A stretch of DNA of 64,000 nt. Origin: Tetragonia tetragonoides. Taxonomy: Eukaryota; Streptophyta; Magnoliopsida; Caryophyllales; Aizoaceae. Under the pieces are notes generated by a model. The model did no database searches and was not told the DNA's origin. It saw nothing but the letters and a program-made list of their open reading frames with translations. A program made the translations under genes and the position numbers. Every line of letters begins with the position of its first letter. The first letter of the stretch is position 1. This document shows, piece by piece, positions 45,091-56,453 of the stretch. The stretch is from positions 19,318,001-19,382,000 of the forward strand of contig CM076146.1 in NCBI GenBank assembly GCA_038025085.1, in the 5' to 3' direction.

Positions 45091-45575
45091 CTGGATAGCT
45101 CATCTCGAAGGAGATCACATTCATCCGACGTTTATACCCGCACGTCGACTAGATAGCTCATCCCGAAGGAGATCGCATTCATCCGACGCTTATACCTACA
45201 CGTCGGCTAGATAGCTCATCCCGAAGGAGATAACATCCATCCGACGTTTATACCCGTTCGTCGACTAGATAGCTCATCCTGAAGGAGATCACATACATCC
45301 GGCGTTTATACCCACACGTCGGCTAGATAGCTATTCCCGAAGGGGATCACATCCATCCGACGTTTATACTAGGACGTCGGCAGGATAGCTCATCCCGAAG
45401 GAGATCACAACCATATGACATTTATACCCACAAGCCGGATGGATAGCTCATCCGAAAGGAGATCACATCCATCCAACGTCGGCTGGATAGTTCATCCTGA
45501 AGGAGATCACATCCATCCAACGTCGGCTAGATAGCTCAATCCCGAAGGAGATCACATCCGTCCGACATTTATACC
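45091..45575. repeat. rDNA IGS subrepeats, ~60 bp, about nine copies
   Basis: Units with GATAGCTCATCCCGAAGGAG, ATCACATCCATCCGACGTTT and CACGTCGGCTA recur roughly every 58-60 bp from 45094 to 45530, the last two shorter. Typical of plant intergenic spacer enhancer repeats. Confidence 0.9.
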
Positions 45576-45876
45576 CACGTCGTTTCCGTCTGCCATCGTC
45601 GACCGCGAAAGCGCCCGAGTGGACACGACATGACACTACTCGGCGCCTACTAGGCGCTTCATGTCGCGTTGTGTCGCGTCCGTCTCCGGCACCGCTTCCG
45701 TTTCCCGCATAGGGGGCAGGTGCTTGAGCCGAGGTGTCTAGGTTTTCGGCTATGAGGGCGCACGACTCGACACTACACGGCGCCTGGTAGGCACTTCATG
45801 TCGCGTCGCTTGCCTTCCTTCGCCCACAAGCACTCTCTCAACCAACTACCCCCTAAAGAGTCTTATAAGGGTTGGT
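45576..45876. other. IGS remainder with a pair of GACACTAC(T/A)CGGCGCC repeats
   Basis: Two similar stretches, near 45630 and 45770, contain CACT(A)CTCGGCGCCT...AGGCGCTTCATGTCGCGT. Ends near 45876 where spacer sequence resumes. Confidence 0.6.
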
Positions 45877-46194
45877 GGTTCTGACAGGAGTAGACATGCC
45901 CAGTGCATAACTTTCATACTGGGGTTTTGGAGAGTTTGGATAATTATTTTCCAAAAGTTTCACCTCAAACTTTTCACGTATATTATTAAGTTACGGAAAA
46001 ATATTGTTTTTAAAATTTTCACACAAGGTAGCTATTTAATTTAATTTTTAATTAAAAAATAGGCAAAAAAATGGGAAACAAATAGAATAATATCAGAAAA
46101 ATTACAAATCACTTCAAACAAATTGGGATATATTTTTGAGACCTCACTTTAATTTTTTAAATAATTTTGAGACCTCACACGAGTAGGAAATTCC
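45877..46194. other. Macrosatellite spacer copy 2, right part
   Basis: From GGTTCTGACAGGAGTAGAC it is collinear with 31213-31530 and 60165-60476. No gene. Confidence 0.8.
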
Positions 46195-47407
46195 GGCCAT
46201 CAAACATGTTTTTGGTGTTCCGGCCCTTACATTGGTGTCCCGTTAACCGACCCTGAGGGACTACCATGTCCCTTAGGGATGTCCCGTGCGATATTGTATA
46301 AAAATATACACCAACGGTCCGGAGCCTCTCGGAAGCCAAAAAAAACGTGGATTATATCCTTTGATTTTTGGCTTATAGAGGCCTGAGTGTCATTTTTTCC
46401 CAAACATGTCCTAGAGGTCTATCATGACCCTAGAGGACCCTAGGCGCTCCGGGAGGGTCATCTTTATCCTCGAACTCCGATATCACCCATGACGCCGGTA
46501 TTCCGACCCTTCCATTAGCATCGCGTAAAACCTCCCTTACAGGCCTATAAGGGACTCAGTAACCGACCCTGGGGGCCTCCCATGTCCCCTAGGGGTCTTC
46601 CGTGCGATATGGGGCGAAAATATTAACGTCGGAATGTTTGCTTCCGGAGGCCCAAAACACGTGTCTTACAGCATTCCCGGGGCCTGTTGCCGTTTTCGCA
46701 CAAAACTTTTTCGGGGGGACTATCATGGCCCTAGGGGACTCTCGGTGCCCCAGGAGGGTCACCTTCATCCCCGAATTGTCGCCCGTATACGGGCCCTAAC
46801 ATTGGCATTGCGTAAAACTGCCCTTACAAGCCTATCAGGGACCCAATAACCGACCCTTGGGGCCTCCCAGGTCCTCTAGGGTCTCATGTGCGAAATGGGG
46901 CAAAAATATTAATGTCGAAAAGTTTGCGTCTGGAGGCCCAGAACACGTCGCCTACAGCATTCCCCTGGCCCAGTTGCCGTTTTCCCCCAAAAAATTTACA
47001 GCGTGTCTTTCATGGCCGTAAGGGACCCTCGGTGACCCGGGAGGGGCACCTTCATCCCGAACTTCGATATCACCCATGTCACCCGTATCTGGGCCTTAAT
47101 ATTGGGATCGCGTAAAACATCCCTTACAAACCTATAAGGGACCCAATAACCGACCGTGGGGGCCTTTCATGTCCCCTAGGGGTCTTCCGTGCGATATGGG
47201 CGAAAATATGTCGAAAAGATTGTGTCCGGAGGCCCAGAACACGTCGCCTACAGCATTCCCGGGGCCCGTTGCCGTTTTCGGCAAAAAAAATTTCAGGGGG
47301 TCTATTATGGCCCTAGGGGACCCTCAATGCCCCGGGAGGGTCACCTTGATCCCTAAACTCCGATATCACACATGTCGCCCGTATTCGGGCCCTAACATTG
47401 GCATCGC
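46195..47407. repeat. ~300-bp satellite array, four monomers
   Basis: Monomers begin at GTAAAAC-like motifs near 46245, 46514, 46800 and 47098 (286-298 bp steps). The first is diverged. The array is broken after AACATTGGCATCGC (47394-47407), where LINE DNA starts, and resumes with GTAAAACC at 52041. Confidence 0.9.
47394..47407. other. LINE target-site copy 1 (array A)
   Basis: AACATTGGCATCGC in satellite, left of LINE copy a. Confidence 0.9.
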
Positions 47408-47825
47408 TTGAAGGGGGCAGAGTGCCTCTTTTACCAACAGGCTATCAGAAGCCAGAGCCTAGCATTGCACCACCAACAGGTGATGGGAAAGCATGCAGGA
47501 AGCCCAGAAGGAAAACAAAAAGCAGTGATCAAAAAGCAGTGACGGGATGAATCACGAATTACAATGGCCTATTTCATTGGAATTGTATTGATTTTATTTT
47601 GTTTTATTGTAAGTCAGGCTGTTTTGGTTTATTTTGTACCAGAATTGAGGTGACATTGGTTGTAATGAGGTGCTCTAGTACTATATTAGAGGGTTTTGGT
47701 TGTGCAGGGATATAGAAAAAAGGAACCCTACCTAGTAGGTGGCCTTGGATTTGCATTCCCTAAGGACTGTAATCGTGTTACATTACAGTTAGTAATAATA
47801 CATTTTCTGATTTGCACCAAAAAAA
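47408..47825 (+). mobile_element. LINE copy a, 5'-truncated (418 bp of 3' UTR)
   Basis: It shares the 3' end with copies b and c: GGAACCCTACCTAGTAGG, GGACTGTAATC, TTACATTACAG, then TTGCACC and a short A tail. The part before is diverged, so it is another subfamily. No coding sequence. It is flanked on both sides by AACATTGGCATCGC. Confidence 0.88.
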
Positions 47826-47839
47826 AACATTGGCATCGC
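47826..47839. other. LINE target-site copy 2 (array A)
   Basis: AACATTGGCATCGC between LINE copies a and b; its first bases merge with the A tail of copy a. Confidence 0.88.
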
Positions 47840-47928
47840 AGTAGCAGTAGTGGTGCCTGAGCAACAAACAGACCAGAATCCAGATGACGTTCCATTGCAT
47901 GGTAAGTCCCCTATCTTGACTGGTAGTC

Positions 47929-50900
47929 ATGGATAGGGTACTAATTTGGAATGTCAGAGGCCTTAATGGCCCAAATAAACAGAGAGATGTTGCTCTCTTT
48001 TGCAAAAAAAATAATTGTGGGTTGGTGGCTTTTCTTAAAACAAAAATTAGATTAGTTAACTAGAAAAATACAAAAAATGTTTCATGCCAGGGTGGGAGTC
48101 TTACAGTAATCACAGTGAGCATAGATTGGGTAGAATATGGTTAAGATGGATACCAAGCATTTTTAATGTGGATGTTTTATTTTCATCTGTGCAAATGATT
48201 ATCTGTAAAGTAGTAAATGTTGTGAAAAAAATGGAATTTGTGATGAGCTTTGTATATGGCTTAAATGAAAAGGAGGAAAGGAGAGTACTATGGAAGGACT
48301 TAAATGATTTTGCAGTTAATTGCAACACCCCATGGTTTGTAGGGGGGGATTTCAATAATGTACTGTATCCTGAAAATAGAAAAGGTGGAGTACCAGTTGC
48401 TTATGCAGAAATACAGGATTTCAAAGAGTGCATAGAAAAATGTTTCCTCACTGAAATGGGGTGGTCAGGGTGCCAATTTACTTGGAATAATAGGCATGAA
48501 AAAGGGGGGAGAGTATATTCTAAAATTGATTGGGCATTTGTAAACAGTTTATGGCTCCAGGAATTAGATCAATCAGATCTTGTATTCCATCCAGAGGGAG
48601 TTTCTGATCATTCCCCAATCTGTCTGTCTCTCCATAGAGAACTCACAAAAAAAACCATCCCCTTTAAATACTTCAACATGTGGAGCCTCCACTCTGAATT
48701 CCAAGCTAAGGTGCAGCAAGCTTGGAATTTCAGAACACAAGGCACAAAAATGTTCAGAGTGTACCAAAAAATGAAAAAGGTGAGAAAAGTGCTGAAAAAG
48801 CTAAATAGGAATGAATTCACAGACATTCTGGCACAAGCAGATACAGCTAGGATAGCCATGACTCAAGCACAGATTGAAGCCAACAAAGAGCCATTAAATG
48901 AGTCAAGGCAACAGGCTGAACTACAGGCCAGGAAAAGATACAATGAGGTCAACATGGCAGCCGAAAATTTCCTACAGCAGAAAAGCAAGGCAAAGTGGAT
49001 TCAGTTGGGAGATGGAAATAATCAATTCTTCCATGCAGTTATGAAGCAAAGAAGAATTAACAACAGAATTCACTCCATTAGGACACAGCAGGGGACCCTT
49101 CTGGAGGATCAGAACCTGGTTATGGAAGAATTTGTGAGATTCTACAAGGATATGCTGGGGGTAACAGGGGTCAGAACAATCAAAGCTGAAGACATATACT
49201 TCCAAGCAGGTCACAGACTAGACATCCACCAACAAATGAACCTCATAGCCCCTGTGAATTCAGAAGAGGTGAAAAAGGCAATGTTTGCAATTGATTGCAA
49301 TAAAAGCCCGGGACTTGATGGCTTTGGATCAGGGTTTTTCAAAGAAACATGGCCAATTGTAGGGGAAGAAGTGACTGGAGCTATAATTGATTTTTTTGAA
49401 TCATCTAGAATGCTCAAGGAGGTAAATGCTACAAACCTATGCCTTGTACAGAAGATACAAAACCCAGAAAAGGCATCAGATTTCAGACCAATAGCCTGCT
49501 GTAATACAATCTACAAGTGCATCTCCAAGATCTTGTGTGGGAGACTGGGAAAAGTACTTCCTGAGCTGGTGTCTGTGAACCAGGGAGCCTTTGTTGCACA
49601 GAGGTCCATTGTCAACAACATCATGATATGTCAGGACCTTATTAAGCATTATAACAGGAAAAAATCGTCTCCTAGGTGCTTAATGAAGATAGACATAAGG
49701 AAGGCTTATGACACAATCCACTGGGGCTTTGTGAAGGAAATGCTGCAAGGATATGGATTCCCTGAAAAATTCAGTGGGTGGCTACTAGAGTGCATCAAAA
49801 CAGCAAGCTTCAGTATTAATATAAATGGGGAAACACATGGGAACTTTATTGCAAAACGTGGCATCAGACAAGGTGACCCCATCTCCCCATTAATATTTGT
49901 ACTGGTAATGGAATATTTGTCAAGGAACCTGAAAATAGCATGCATGGACAAGAGCTTCAGCTGGCACCCCATGTGCAAAGAGCTTGCACTAAGTCATCTG
50001 TGTTTTGCTGATGACTTAATGTGCTTCTGTAAAGTAGACACTGCATCTGTGAGCACAACGATAAACAGCATAAACCATTTCTCAAAAGCAATAGGCTTGT
50101 ATGCAAACAAGGAAAAATCAAACATCTACATAGCAGGGGTGGATGAACAAGGGAAAAATGCACTGTTACAACTCTCAGGCTTCAGAGAGGGTACCTTGCC
50201 CATGAGATACCTAGGTGTCCCACTATCCCCTTCAAAATGGAGCAAAATAGACTGTGAATGTCTAGTGGATAAAATGACAAAAAAGCTGCAGATTTGGGCC
50301 TCTAGGAACCTTTCATATGCAGGGAGAGTCCAACTAATAAACTCTATATTATTCTCCATTCATGTATACTGGTCTAGTATCTTCATAATGCCAACTGGGG
50401 TACTAAAAAGTGTGGAGCAAAAATGTAGATTTTTCTTATGGGGAACAACTGAGAAGAAACATAAGACAAGCTTGGTGGCCTGGGATATGGTATGCAGACC
50501 AAGGAACAATGGAGGACTTAATGTCAAGAATTGCAAATGGTTCAACATAGCTCTGAATGGCAAGCACATCTGGGATATTGCAACAAAAAAAGACACTCTG
50601 TGGGTGAGATGGATCAATGGGGTGTATCTGAAAGTAGTAAACATCTGGAATTATGCTCCAGTATGGGGCACAAGCTGGTAATGGAACAAACTGAACAAGA
50701 TCAAAAGTTACTTCCAGGGGCAATACACAGCAAGGGGGGTATGGAAATTTGCAGCTGATGGTATTTACTCTGCTGGAAGTGGATACAGAATGCTACAGGG
50801 TAACATGACAAAATGCAGGCATGCAGATTTGATATGGGGAAAGATATCCATGTCTAGACATAGCTTCTGCCTATGGCTAGCCCAAATGGACAGACTGTTA

Positions 50901-51323
50901 ACAAAGGACAGACTACAGAGGATGGGATTTCTGAATGGAGATGCTTTATGCTACCTGTGCAAGCAGGAAGCAGAGGAACACAATCACCTGTTCTTCAAAT
51001 GCAAAGTGTCGGCTGCAGTTCTGGAACAGCTAAGGGTATGGTTGCAAATTTCAGCAAGAGCAAGTACAATTCAGGGGATGTTTAACTGGATCAGCAGACA
51101 AAAATGCTCGAGACTCAGAAAGGAAGTTTATGCATCAGGGTTAGCAGCAGCAGTGTGCTGGGTATGGAGATGCAGGAATACTCATTTTGCTGGCAAAGGT
51201 AATGTACTAGTGCCACAGATCATGCTACAGGTCCAGCAAGCAGTCAGATGCAGAATTCAACAATGCTGCAACAGCAAAAGGAAGATCTCCAGCAGGGACA
51301 AGAGATGGATAGGGGAAATATAG
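47929..51323 (+). pseudogene. LINE ORF2: endonuclease, reverse transcriptase, zf-RVT
   Basis: Starts ATGGATAG. The endonuclease has WNVRGLNGPNKQRDV, then LKTKI where copy d has LETKI: the catalytic Glu is replaced. A TAG at 48061-48063 and a one-base loss before 48084 follow. VYGLNEKEERR, GGDFNNVL and SDHSPICLS are present. RT: KSPGLDGFGSGFFK, FRPIACCNTIYKCISKIL, AYDTIHWGF, GIRQGDPISPLIF and FADD at 50004-50015. A TAA at 50679-50681 separates the C-terminal zf-RVT region (FCLWLAQMDRLLTKDRL, CYLCKQEAEEHNHLFFKC). In an active copy it would nick the target and copy the RNA onto it. This copy is dead. Confidence 0.93.
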
Positions 51324-52026
51324 CCTGAAGTTAAACTAGATCAGAGCAAGTAATAGAGCAAGCTGACAGAATGCACCAGACAGAAAGGCAGAAACAGAAC
51401 TCAACAGGGTGTCAGTAGATAATCTGGCAATTATGCAAGGCACCAGGAACATGTGCAGGAAAATGGACAGCAGGTCTCAGAAGGGATACAAAAGCAGGTT
51501 GATGCAGCTAGACCCTGAATCAGGTAAAAGGGGGCAGATTTCAGAAGGGTACAGGCAGGAACAGATCTCATCAGGAGCGCAGCAGAGAATCAAGTCATTC
51601 TGCAAGATATTAGAACAAGTGCAAGGAAATAGGCAGCAGATATCAGAAGGGAAGCAGGAACAGGAGGCAGTGCAGCAGGAGCCAACAGACAACAAGTAGA
51701 AGATTGCTGAAGAAAGGCAGAGCAAGGAATGTAGCAGAAAACAAAAGAATTGGAAAGCTAGAAGAAGTAGTAATTTTCTAGCTTATTATGTTTTTTGTAC
51801 TTTGTTGTAAGTCAGGAAAGATTTTGGTAATTGTCATGTTTACAGAGATGGTGAACCACTGTCTGTAGTGAGTTACACCAGATAGAAGGTATGTAAGGTA
51901 GTACGAGGGATGCAGGAAAAAGGAACCCTGCCTAGTAGGTGGCCTTAGTTTTGCATTGCTTTAGGACTGTAATCTTGTTACATTACAGTGAGCAATAATA
52001 CCAATTCTGACTTGCACCAAAAAAAT
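51324..52026 (+). other. 3' UTR and A tail of LINE copy b
   Basis: Rich in CAG, GCAG and AGAA words, with no supported ORF. The last ~130 bp are conserved in copies a and c; the tail is seven or eight A's. Confidence 0.8.
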
Positions 52027-52040
52027 AACATTGGCATCGC
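52027..52040. other. LINE target-site copy 3 (array A)
   Basis: AACATTGGCATCGC right of LINE b, followed by GTAAAACC of the satellite. Confidence 0.9.
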
Positions 52041-52245
52041 GTAAAACCACCCTTACAAGCCTATCAGGGACCCAATAACCGACCCTGGGGGCCTCCCAAG
52101 TCTCCTAAGGGTCGCCCATGCGTTATGGGGCGAAAATATTAACATAGAAAAGTTTGCTTCCGAAGGCCCAGAACACGTCACCTACAGCATTCCCGGGGCC
52201 CAAACTTCTCTCGGGGGGGGGGGGGTCTCCCATGGCCTTAGAGGA
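52041..52245. repeat. ~300-bp satellite, last monomer, running into minisatellite
   Basis: Continues the array interrupted at 47407. It ends AGGACCCTCAGTGACATGGG, matching 8280-8300. A G run is at 52214-52226. Confidence 0.85.
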
Positions 52246-52551
52246 CCCTCAGTGACATGGGAATGGGGGCTCACTGGGCGCTGGGACATGGGCGCTCACT
52301 GGGCGGTGGGACATGGGATATGGGCGCTCACTGGGCGTTGGGACATGGGACTTAAGCGCTGACTGGGCGCTGGGACATGGGACATGGGCGCTCACTGGGT
52401 GTTGGGCGCTTGGACATGGGCGCTGGGACATGGGACACATGGGACATGGGACATGGGTGCTGCGTCATGGGACATTGGTGCTGTGTCAGGGGACATGGGT
52501 GCTGCGTCATGGGACAAGGGTGCTGCAGCACCATGGGACATGGGTGCTGCG
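52246..52551. repeat. Minisatellite block 3, left half
   Basis: First CACTGGGCGCTGGGACATGG units, then 21/24-bp units. It is cut after GTGCTGCG by element 4 and resumes at 57858. Confidence 0.92.
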
Positions 52552-53000
52552 TGTCACGGTCCGCCTTTGTCTGTTGCGGAATGTGAGGTGCGCTCTTGTC
52601 TCCTAGCGGCAAGAGTGCCAGCCGTACCCAAGGAACGTCGATGTTGTGTCCGTGGACACGAGGGGGAGAGGGAGGGACGGAGTTAGTGAGAGGGGTTGGA
52701 TGATGAAAACAATCAATACAGTTTAACAACAATAAGCATTGACATCAATACATTGATATGGAGGATTGCTTCCTCCATAAAGAGTCTTAAATGGTTTATT
52801 CATTCTGACAGGTGTATACATCAAATGTGCATAACGTTCATACTCAAAATCTACTTCTAAAAGTACTATAAGAAAAGAACTAGAAAGCTTAAAGACATGT
52901 CCAAGGGTCAACACGCAGGAAGCGCCTTAGAGACATGTTACAATGCAAGCAAAGTAAAGGAAAGCATTAAAATGGAAGGTGGTGTAGGTGGAACCTAACA
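52552..53000 (-). repeat. 3' LTR of element 4
   Basis: Plus-strand ends TGTCACGGTCCGCC and GGTGGAACCTAACA; 449 bp, same as its partner. Confidence 0.92.
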
Positions 53001-53012
53001 TTCTCCCCTACT
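53001..53012 (-). other. Polypurine tract of element 4
   Basis: Minus strand reads TAGGGGAGAA immediately before the 3' LTR. Confidence 0.75.
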
Positions 53013-53059
53013 AGTGTTGTCGACGCCCTCGTCCACATAACAAAAGGTTAGTTGTGGCT

Positions 53060-53308
53060 GAATCAATCTGCAGAAGTTGTCACTGACGATGGCTTAGTCC
53101 TGATGTTGCCGCGTTTGTTCTTGTTGCGAGCAGGATCTGCTAGATCTGGATGCTAGGGCTTCAGGCAACTCACATGAAAGACAGGTTGCACTTTCATCCA
53201 AGCTGGAGGCTCTATTTTGTAAGCAGCTCTTCCCACCCTTTTTGGGATGAGGATGGGGCCTTCATATTTGCGGACAAGTCGCTTGTCCCTTCCTATGAGA
53301 AACCAAAT
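53060..53308 (-). pseudogene. C-terminal tail of element 4 pol
   Basis: After a TAG at 53309, translation gives IGRDKRLVRKYEGPILIPKRV, PPAWMKVQPVFHVSCLKP, a stop in the middle of the usual KPYHPD motif, and DLADPARNKNKRGN. This is the GPY-type module and tail of integrase. Confidence 0.75.
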
Positions 53309-54306
53309 CTATTCCTGGTTCATCTTCACAATAACTAGATCTCCCACTTTGAACTCAAGTGGCCTCCTCTTCTGATCTGCCCACTTCTTCATGTGTTTGG
53401 AAGCTTTCTCCAAGTACCCACGAGCAATGTCGCTATTCTGCTTCCATTCTCGTGTGAACTCATAGACTTTCCTGCTTTGGCCTTTGTACGGCTCGGCCAC
53501 AGTGTGTGGTAGGAGCGGCTGTTGTCCCGTTACAAGCTCGAAGGGGCTTGTGTTAGAAGAAGAGCTCTTCTGTGCATTGATACAAAGTTGGGCTACATCA
53601 AAGAGCCTAACGCACTCTTTCTAGTTGGCACTCACAAAGTACCGAAGATATTCTTCAAGGAGGCAGTTGAATCTCGCAGTCTGCCCATCTGTCTTGGGGT
53701 GGTAGGCTGAAGAGATGTTAAGTTCCGAACCAAGGAGCTTGAACAATTCGCCCCAAAACATACTGGTAAAGCGAGGGTCTCGATCACTCACTATGCTTCG
53801 TGGCAATCCCTAGTACTTGACGACGTGCCTAAAAAAGAGAATTGTTGTCTCCTCCGCTCCGGTGGCCTTTTTGGCATGGGAATGAATGTTGCATACTTCG
53901 AGAACCTGTCAACAATTACCAATGGCCCCACGTTCGGCAACCCGTTGATGAAGTCCATGGACACACTCTCCCATGGCCGGGTCGGAACTTTGAGGGGGAC
54001 TAACAAGCCACCCGGCCTTTGTCGATCCACCTTGTCTTGCTGGCAGACAAGACATGTTCGAGTATAACTCATCACGTCTTCCTTCATCTGCGGCCAATAG
54101 TAACCGTGCTTCAACAAACTCAACGTTCTTTGCCACCCCGGATGTCCCGCCAAGAGGGTGTCGTGACACTCACTAAGTAGCTTCTTCCAAAGGTCCCCGG
54201 CTCTAGGGACAAACAATTTGTGGCCCTTAGTGAAGACAAGGCCCTCATCAATCCAGAATCGTCTAGTCTTTCCCTCTTGGACTAGTTGTTTGATGGTTTT
54301 CACCAT
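53309..54306 (-). pseudogene. Integrase of element 4, broken
   Basis: Zinc module HPGWQRTLSLLKHGYYW ... CLVCQQDKVDRQ; core Asp in SMDFINGLP; a frame change near 53810; Asp in IVSDRDPRF; TDGQTARFNCLLEEY, where the catalytic Glu position has been changed (Ala-Arg in place of the usual Glu-Arg). A TAG after FVSAN interrupts the C-terminal half, which goes on to FKVGDLVIVKMNQE. Inactive. Confidence 0.88.
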
Positions 54307-55151
54307 CGGATCCTAATCTAAGTGCTGCTTGATTTGGTCGCGGACTGTCGTGGTCACGTTGCTTGTTGATAAATGTCCCACGAGTTTGAGGGTAGCTAGG
54401 CCAGCTCGCCGGCTGAGAGCATCCGCAACCCTGTTACGAACTCCAGGTCGATAGATAAACTCCACATCAAACTCTGCAAGTAGTTCTTTCCACCAAGCTT
54501 GTCGACCCTTCAGTTTTGGTTGAGTTAGAAAGTGACTTGCTGCCGTGTTATCTGTGCGAACAAGAAACTTTGACCCTAACAAGTAGTGTCTCATACCCTC
54601 AAGCAATGAACAATAGCCAGCAACTCTTTCTCCTGAGCTGCATACCGCCGTTCGGCGCCATTCAACTTCCTACTCTCATAGGCGACCGGATGTCCCTCTT
54701 CCAATAGTACCCCTCCGAGGGCGAAGTCTGAAGCATTTGTCTCGACCTCGAAGGGTTTGGTGGTATCTGGAAGAGCCAACACCAGTTGCTTTGTCACGAC
54801 CGCTTTCAAATTCTCAAACGCTCCCTGACGGTCCTCCGTCCATTCCCAAACTTTATTCTTCTTAAGTAAGTCTATGAGCGGAGCAACAATACCAGAGTAC
54901 CCTACAATGAATCGCCGATAATAATTAGCAAGGCCAAGGAATGAACGAAGCTCAGTTGTGTTCCTTGGAGGTTGCCACTCTCTGATGGCGCAGATCTTCT
55001 TTGGGTCCATGCGGATTTTTCCCCTTCCCACAAAGTGACCAAGGAAGCTGATTTCTTCTTGAGCAAAGGAACCTTTCTCTGGCTTCACAAACAGGTGATG
55101 TTCCCTCAGTTTTCGGAACACAGCCTCCAAGTGTTCGAGGTGTTCTTCCAT
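54307..55151 (-). pseudogene. RT C-terminus and RNase H of element 4
   Basis: [68 protein letters not shown] (RNase H first Asp), [17 protein letters not shown], frameshift near 54600, LVRTDNTAASHFLTQPKL, NRVADALSRRAG. A TAG near 54315 parts it from integrase. Confidence 0.9.
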
Positions 55152-55160
55152 CGTCTTACT

Positions 55161-55658
55161 TTAAACCACAATATCGTCCAAATAGACCACCACGAACTTG
55201 TCCAAGTAACCGTGGAAGACATGGTTCATCAGTGTACAGAAGGTAGCGGGGGCATTTGTCAATCTGAATGGCATCACTAACCACTCGAACGCCCCATATC
55301 GTGTGACATAATTAGTCTTCGGCTCGTCTCCCTTTGAAATCCAAACTTGATGATACCGCGATCTCAATTCTAACTTCGTGAAGTAGACAACTCCCCCGAG
55401 CTGATCGGTCAAATCCGCAACCAACGGAATTGGGTAGTGGTTCCTCACCGTTACGTTGTTCAGCGCCCGGTAGTCGATACACAAATGAAGACTTCCATCT
55501 TGTTTCTTTTGAAATAGCACTGGGGCTCCATAGGGAGCCTTGGACGGCCGTATGAATCCAGCTTCTAAGAGCCCATCCAATTGCTTCCTCAATTCTGCTA
55601 ACTCGGGAGGTGCCATACGGTAAGGGTTTCGTTTTGGCAGGGTCACTCCCGGGATCAA
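55161..55658 (-). pseudogene. RT core of element 4
   Basis: [75 protein letters not shown] and the catalytic YLDDIVV, directly followed by a TAA. The same frame continues in 54600-55151. In an intact element it copies genomic RNA to cDNA. Confidence 0.92.
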
Positions 55659-55664
55659 CTCAAT

Positions 55665-56453
55665 CTAGTGGTCCACCGACCTACGAGGTGGGAGGAGTTG
55701 AGGTAGATCCTTTGGCATAAGGTCACCATATCCCTCGAGGAGGGCCAACACTTCGGGTGGTGTAGTCTCCCCCTTGCACTCTTTCTTGACCGTCAAGGTC
55801 GCGAGGAAAGTTAACTCTTGTCTCTTCAACCCCTTCTCTAGCTGCATCACTGAGAGTAAGTGTCCCTTACGACTCTCAGTCTTCGTATTCGGGCCCGATG
55901 CCTTAATGAGACAAGGAGTTTCTCCCATCAACAACAACGAGCTCAGATGGGGCATGGGAGGCGCTTTTGTAGCACGAAGGAAATTCATCCCTAATACCAG
56001 GCATAATTCATCGAGTGGCGTTACCGTGAAGTCTAGTCGGCCACTCCATTCCCAAATCCTTAGGGGCACTCCGTTAGATATCCCGTGGATGGGTTTAGCT
56101 TTCGAGTTAACAACTTTCATACTGCCCCCTTCACGATCTATCTTCAGACCCAATCTTTTGGCTTCCGTTCCAGCCCGTGTCTTACGCCCGTTGATCGCTA
56201 GATCGACGTACATAAGTTTAGTTGATTTGGGCTTTGATGGGGTGGTTCCCATTCCGAGAGCACACAACATGCAAGTAGGTCCCACTTGCTGCACATCCTC
56301 TTCTTCGATGTCGTCTCTTATGTAGGTATCATTCTCATTGGCGCTATCGGACTCCACAGACATCTTAGAGAGATTCTGCTGGAGTGCGCACAAGTCCCCT
56401 TTGTGAGGACACTCTACCATCCGATGCGGCCCCTTGCAAAGGAAGCAAGACAT
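55665..56453 (-). pseudogene. Zinc knuckle and protease of element 4
   Basis: CFLCKGPHRMVECPHKGDLC is a knuckle with CX2CX4HX4C spacing. The protease region has LMYVDLAINGRKTRAGTEAK, where the Asp-Thr/Ser-Gly loop expected after the strand is missing, then LVLGMNFL. The end, DLMPKDLPQLLPPRRSVDH, leads to a TAG before RT. Loss of the catalytic Asp means no protease activity. Confidence 0.8.

Larger units (their letters stand above)
47840..52026 (+). mobile_element. LINE copy b (L1 type), 5'-truncated within ORF1
   Basis: Begins in the last ~90 bp of ORF1 (...HGKSPILT.SHG), has the whole of ORF2 with a few breaks, a ~700-bp 3' UTR and an A tail. The 14-bp duplication AACATTGGCATCGC lies at both ends (47826-47839 and 52027-52040). 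About 4.19 kb. Confidence 0.92.

Noticed and set aside
46602..47411. 65-80 codon ORFs repeated in each satellite monomer (MRYGAKILTSK-like)
   Set aside because: Same phase in several monomers only because the monomers are similar; frames shift between copies and no domain is seen.
48110..50723. Minus-strand ORFs across LINE ORF2
   Set aside because: Shadows of the long ORF2; sequence conservation follows the plus-strand frame.
47408..52026. Single LINE with an internal duplication instead of two insertions
   Set aside because: Two separate 3' ends with A tails, each followed by the 14-bp target, and clearly different 3' UTR subfamilies.
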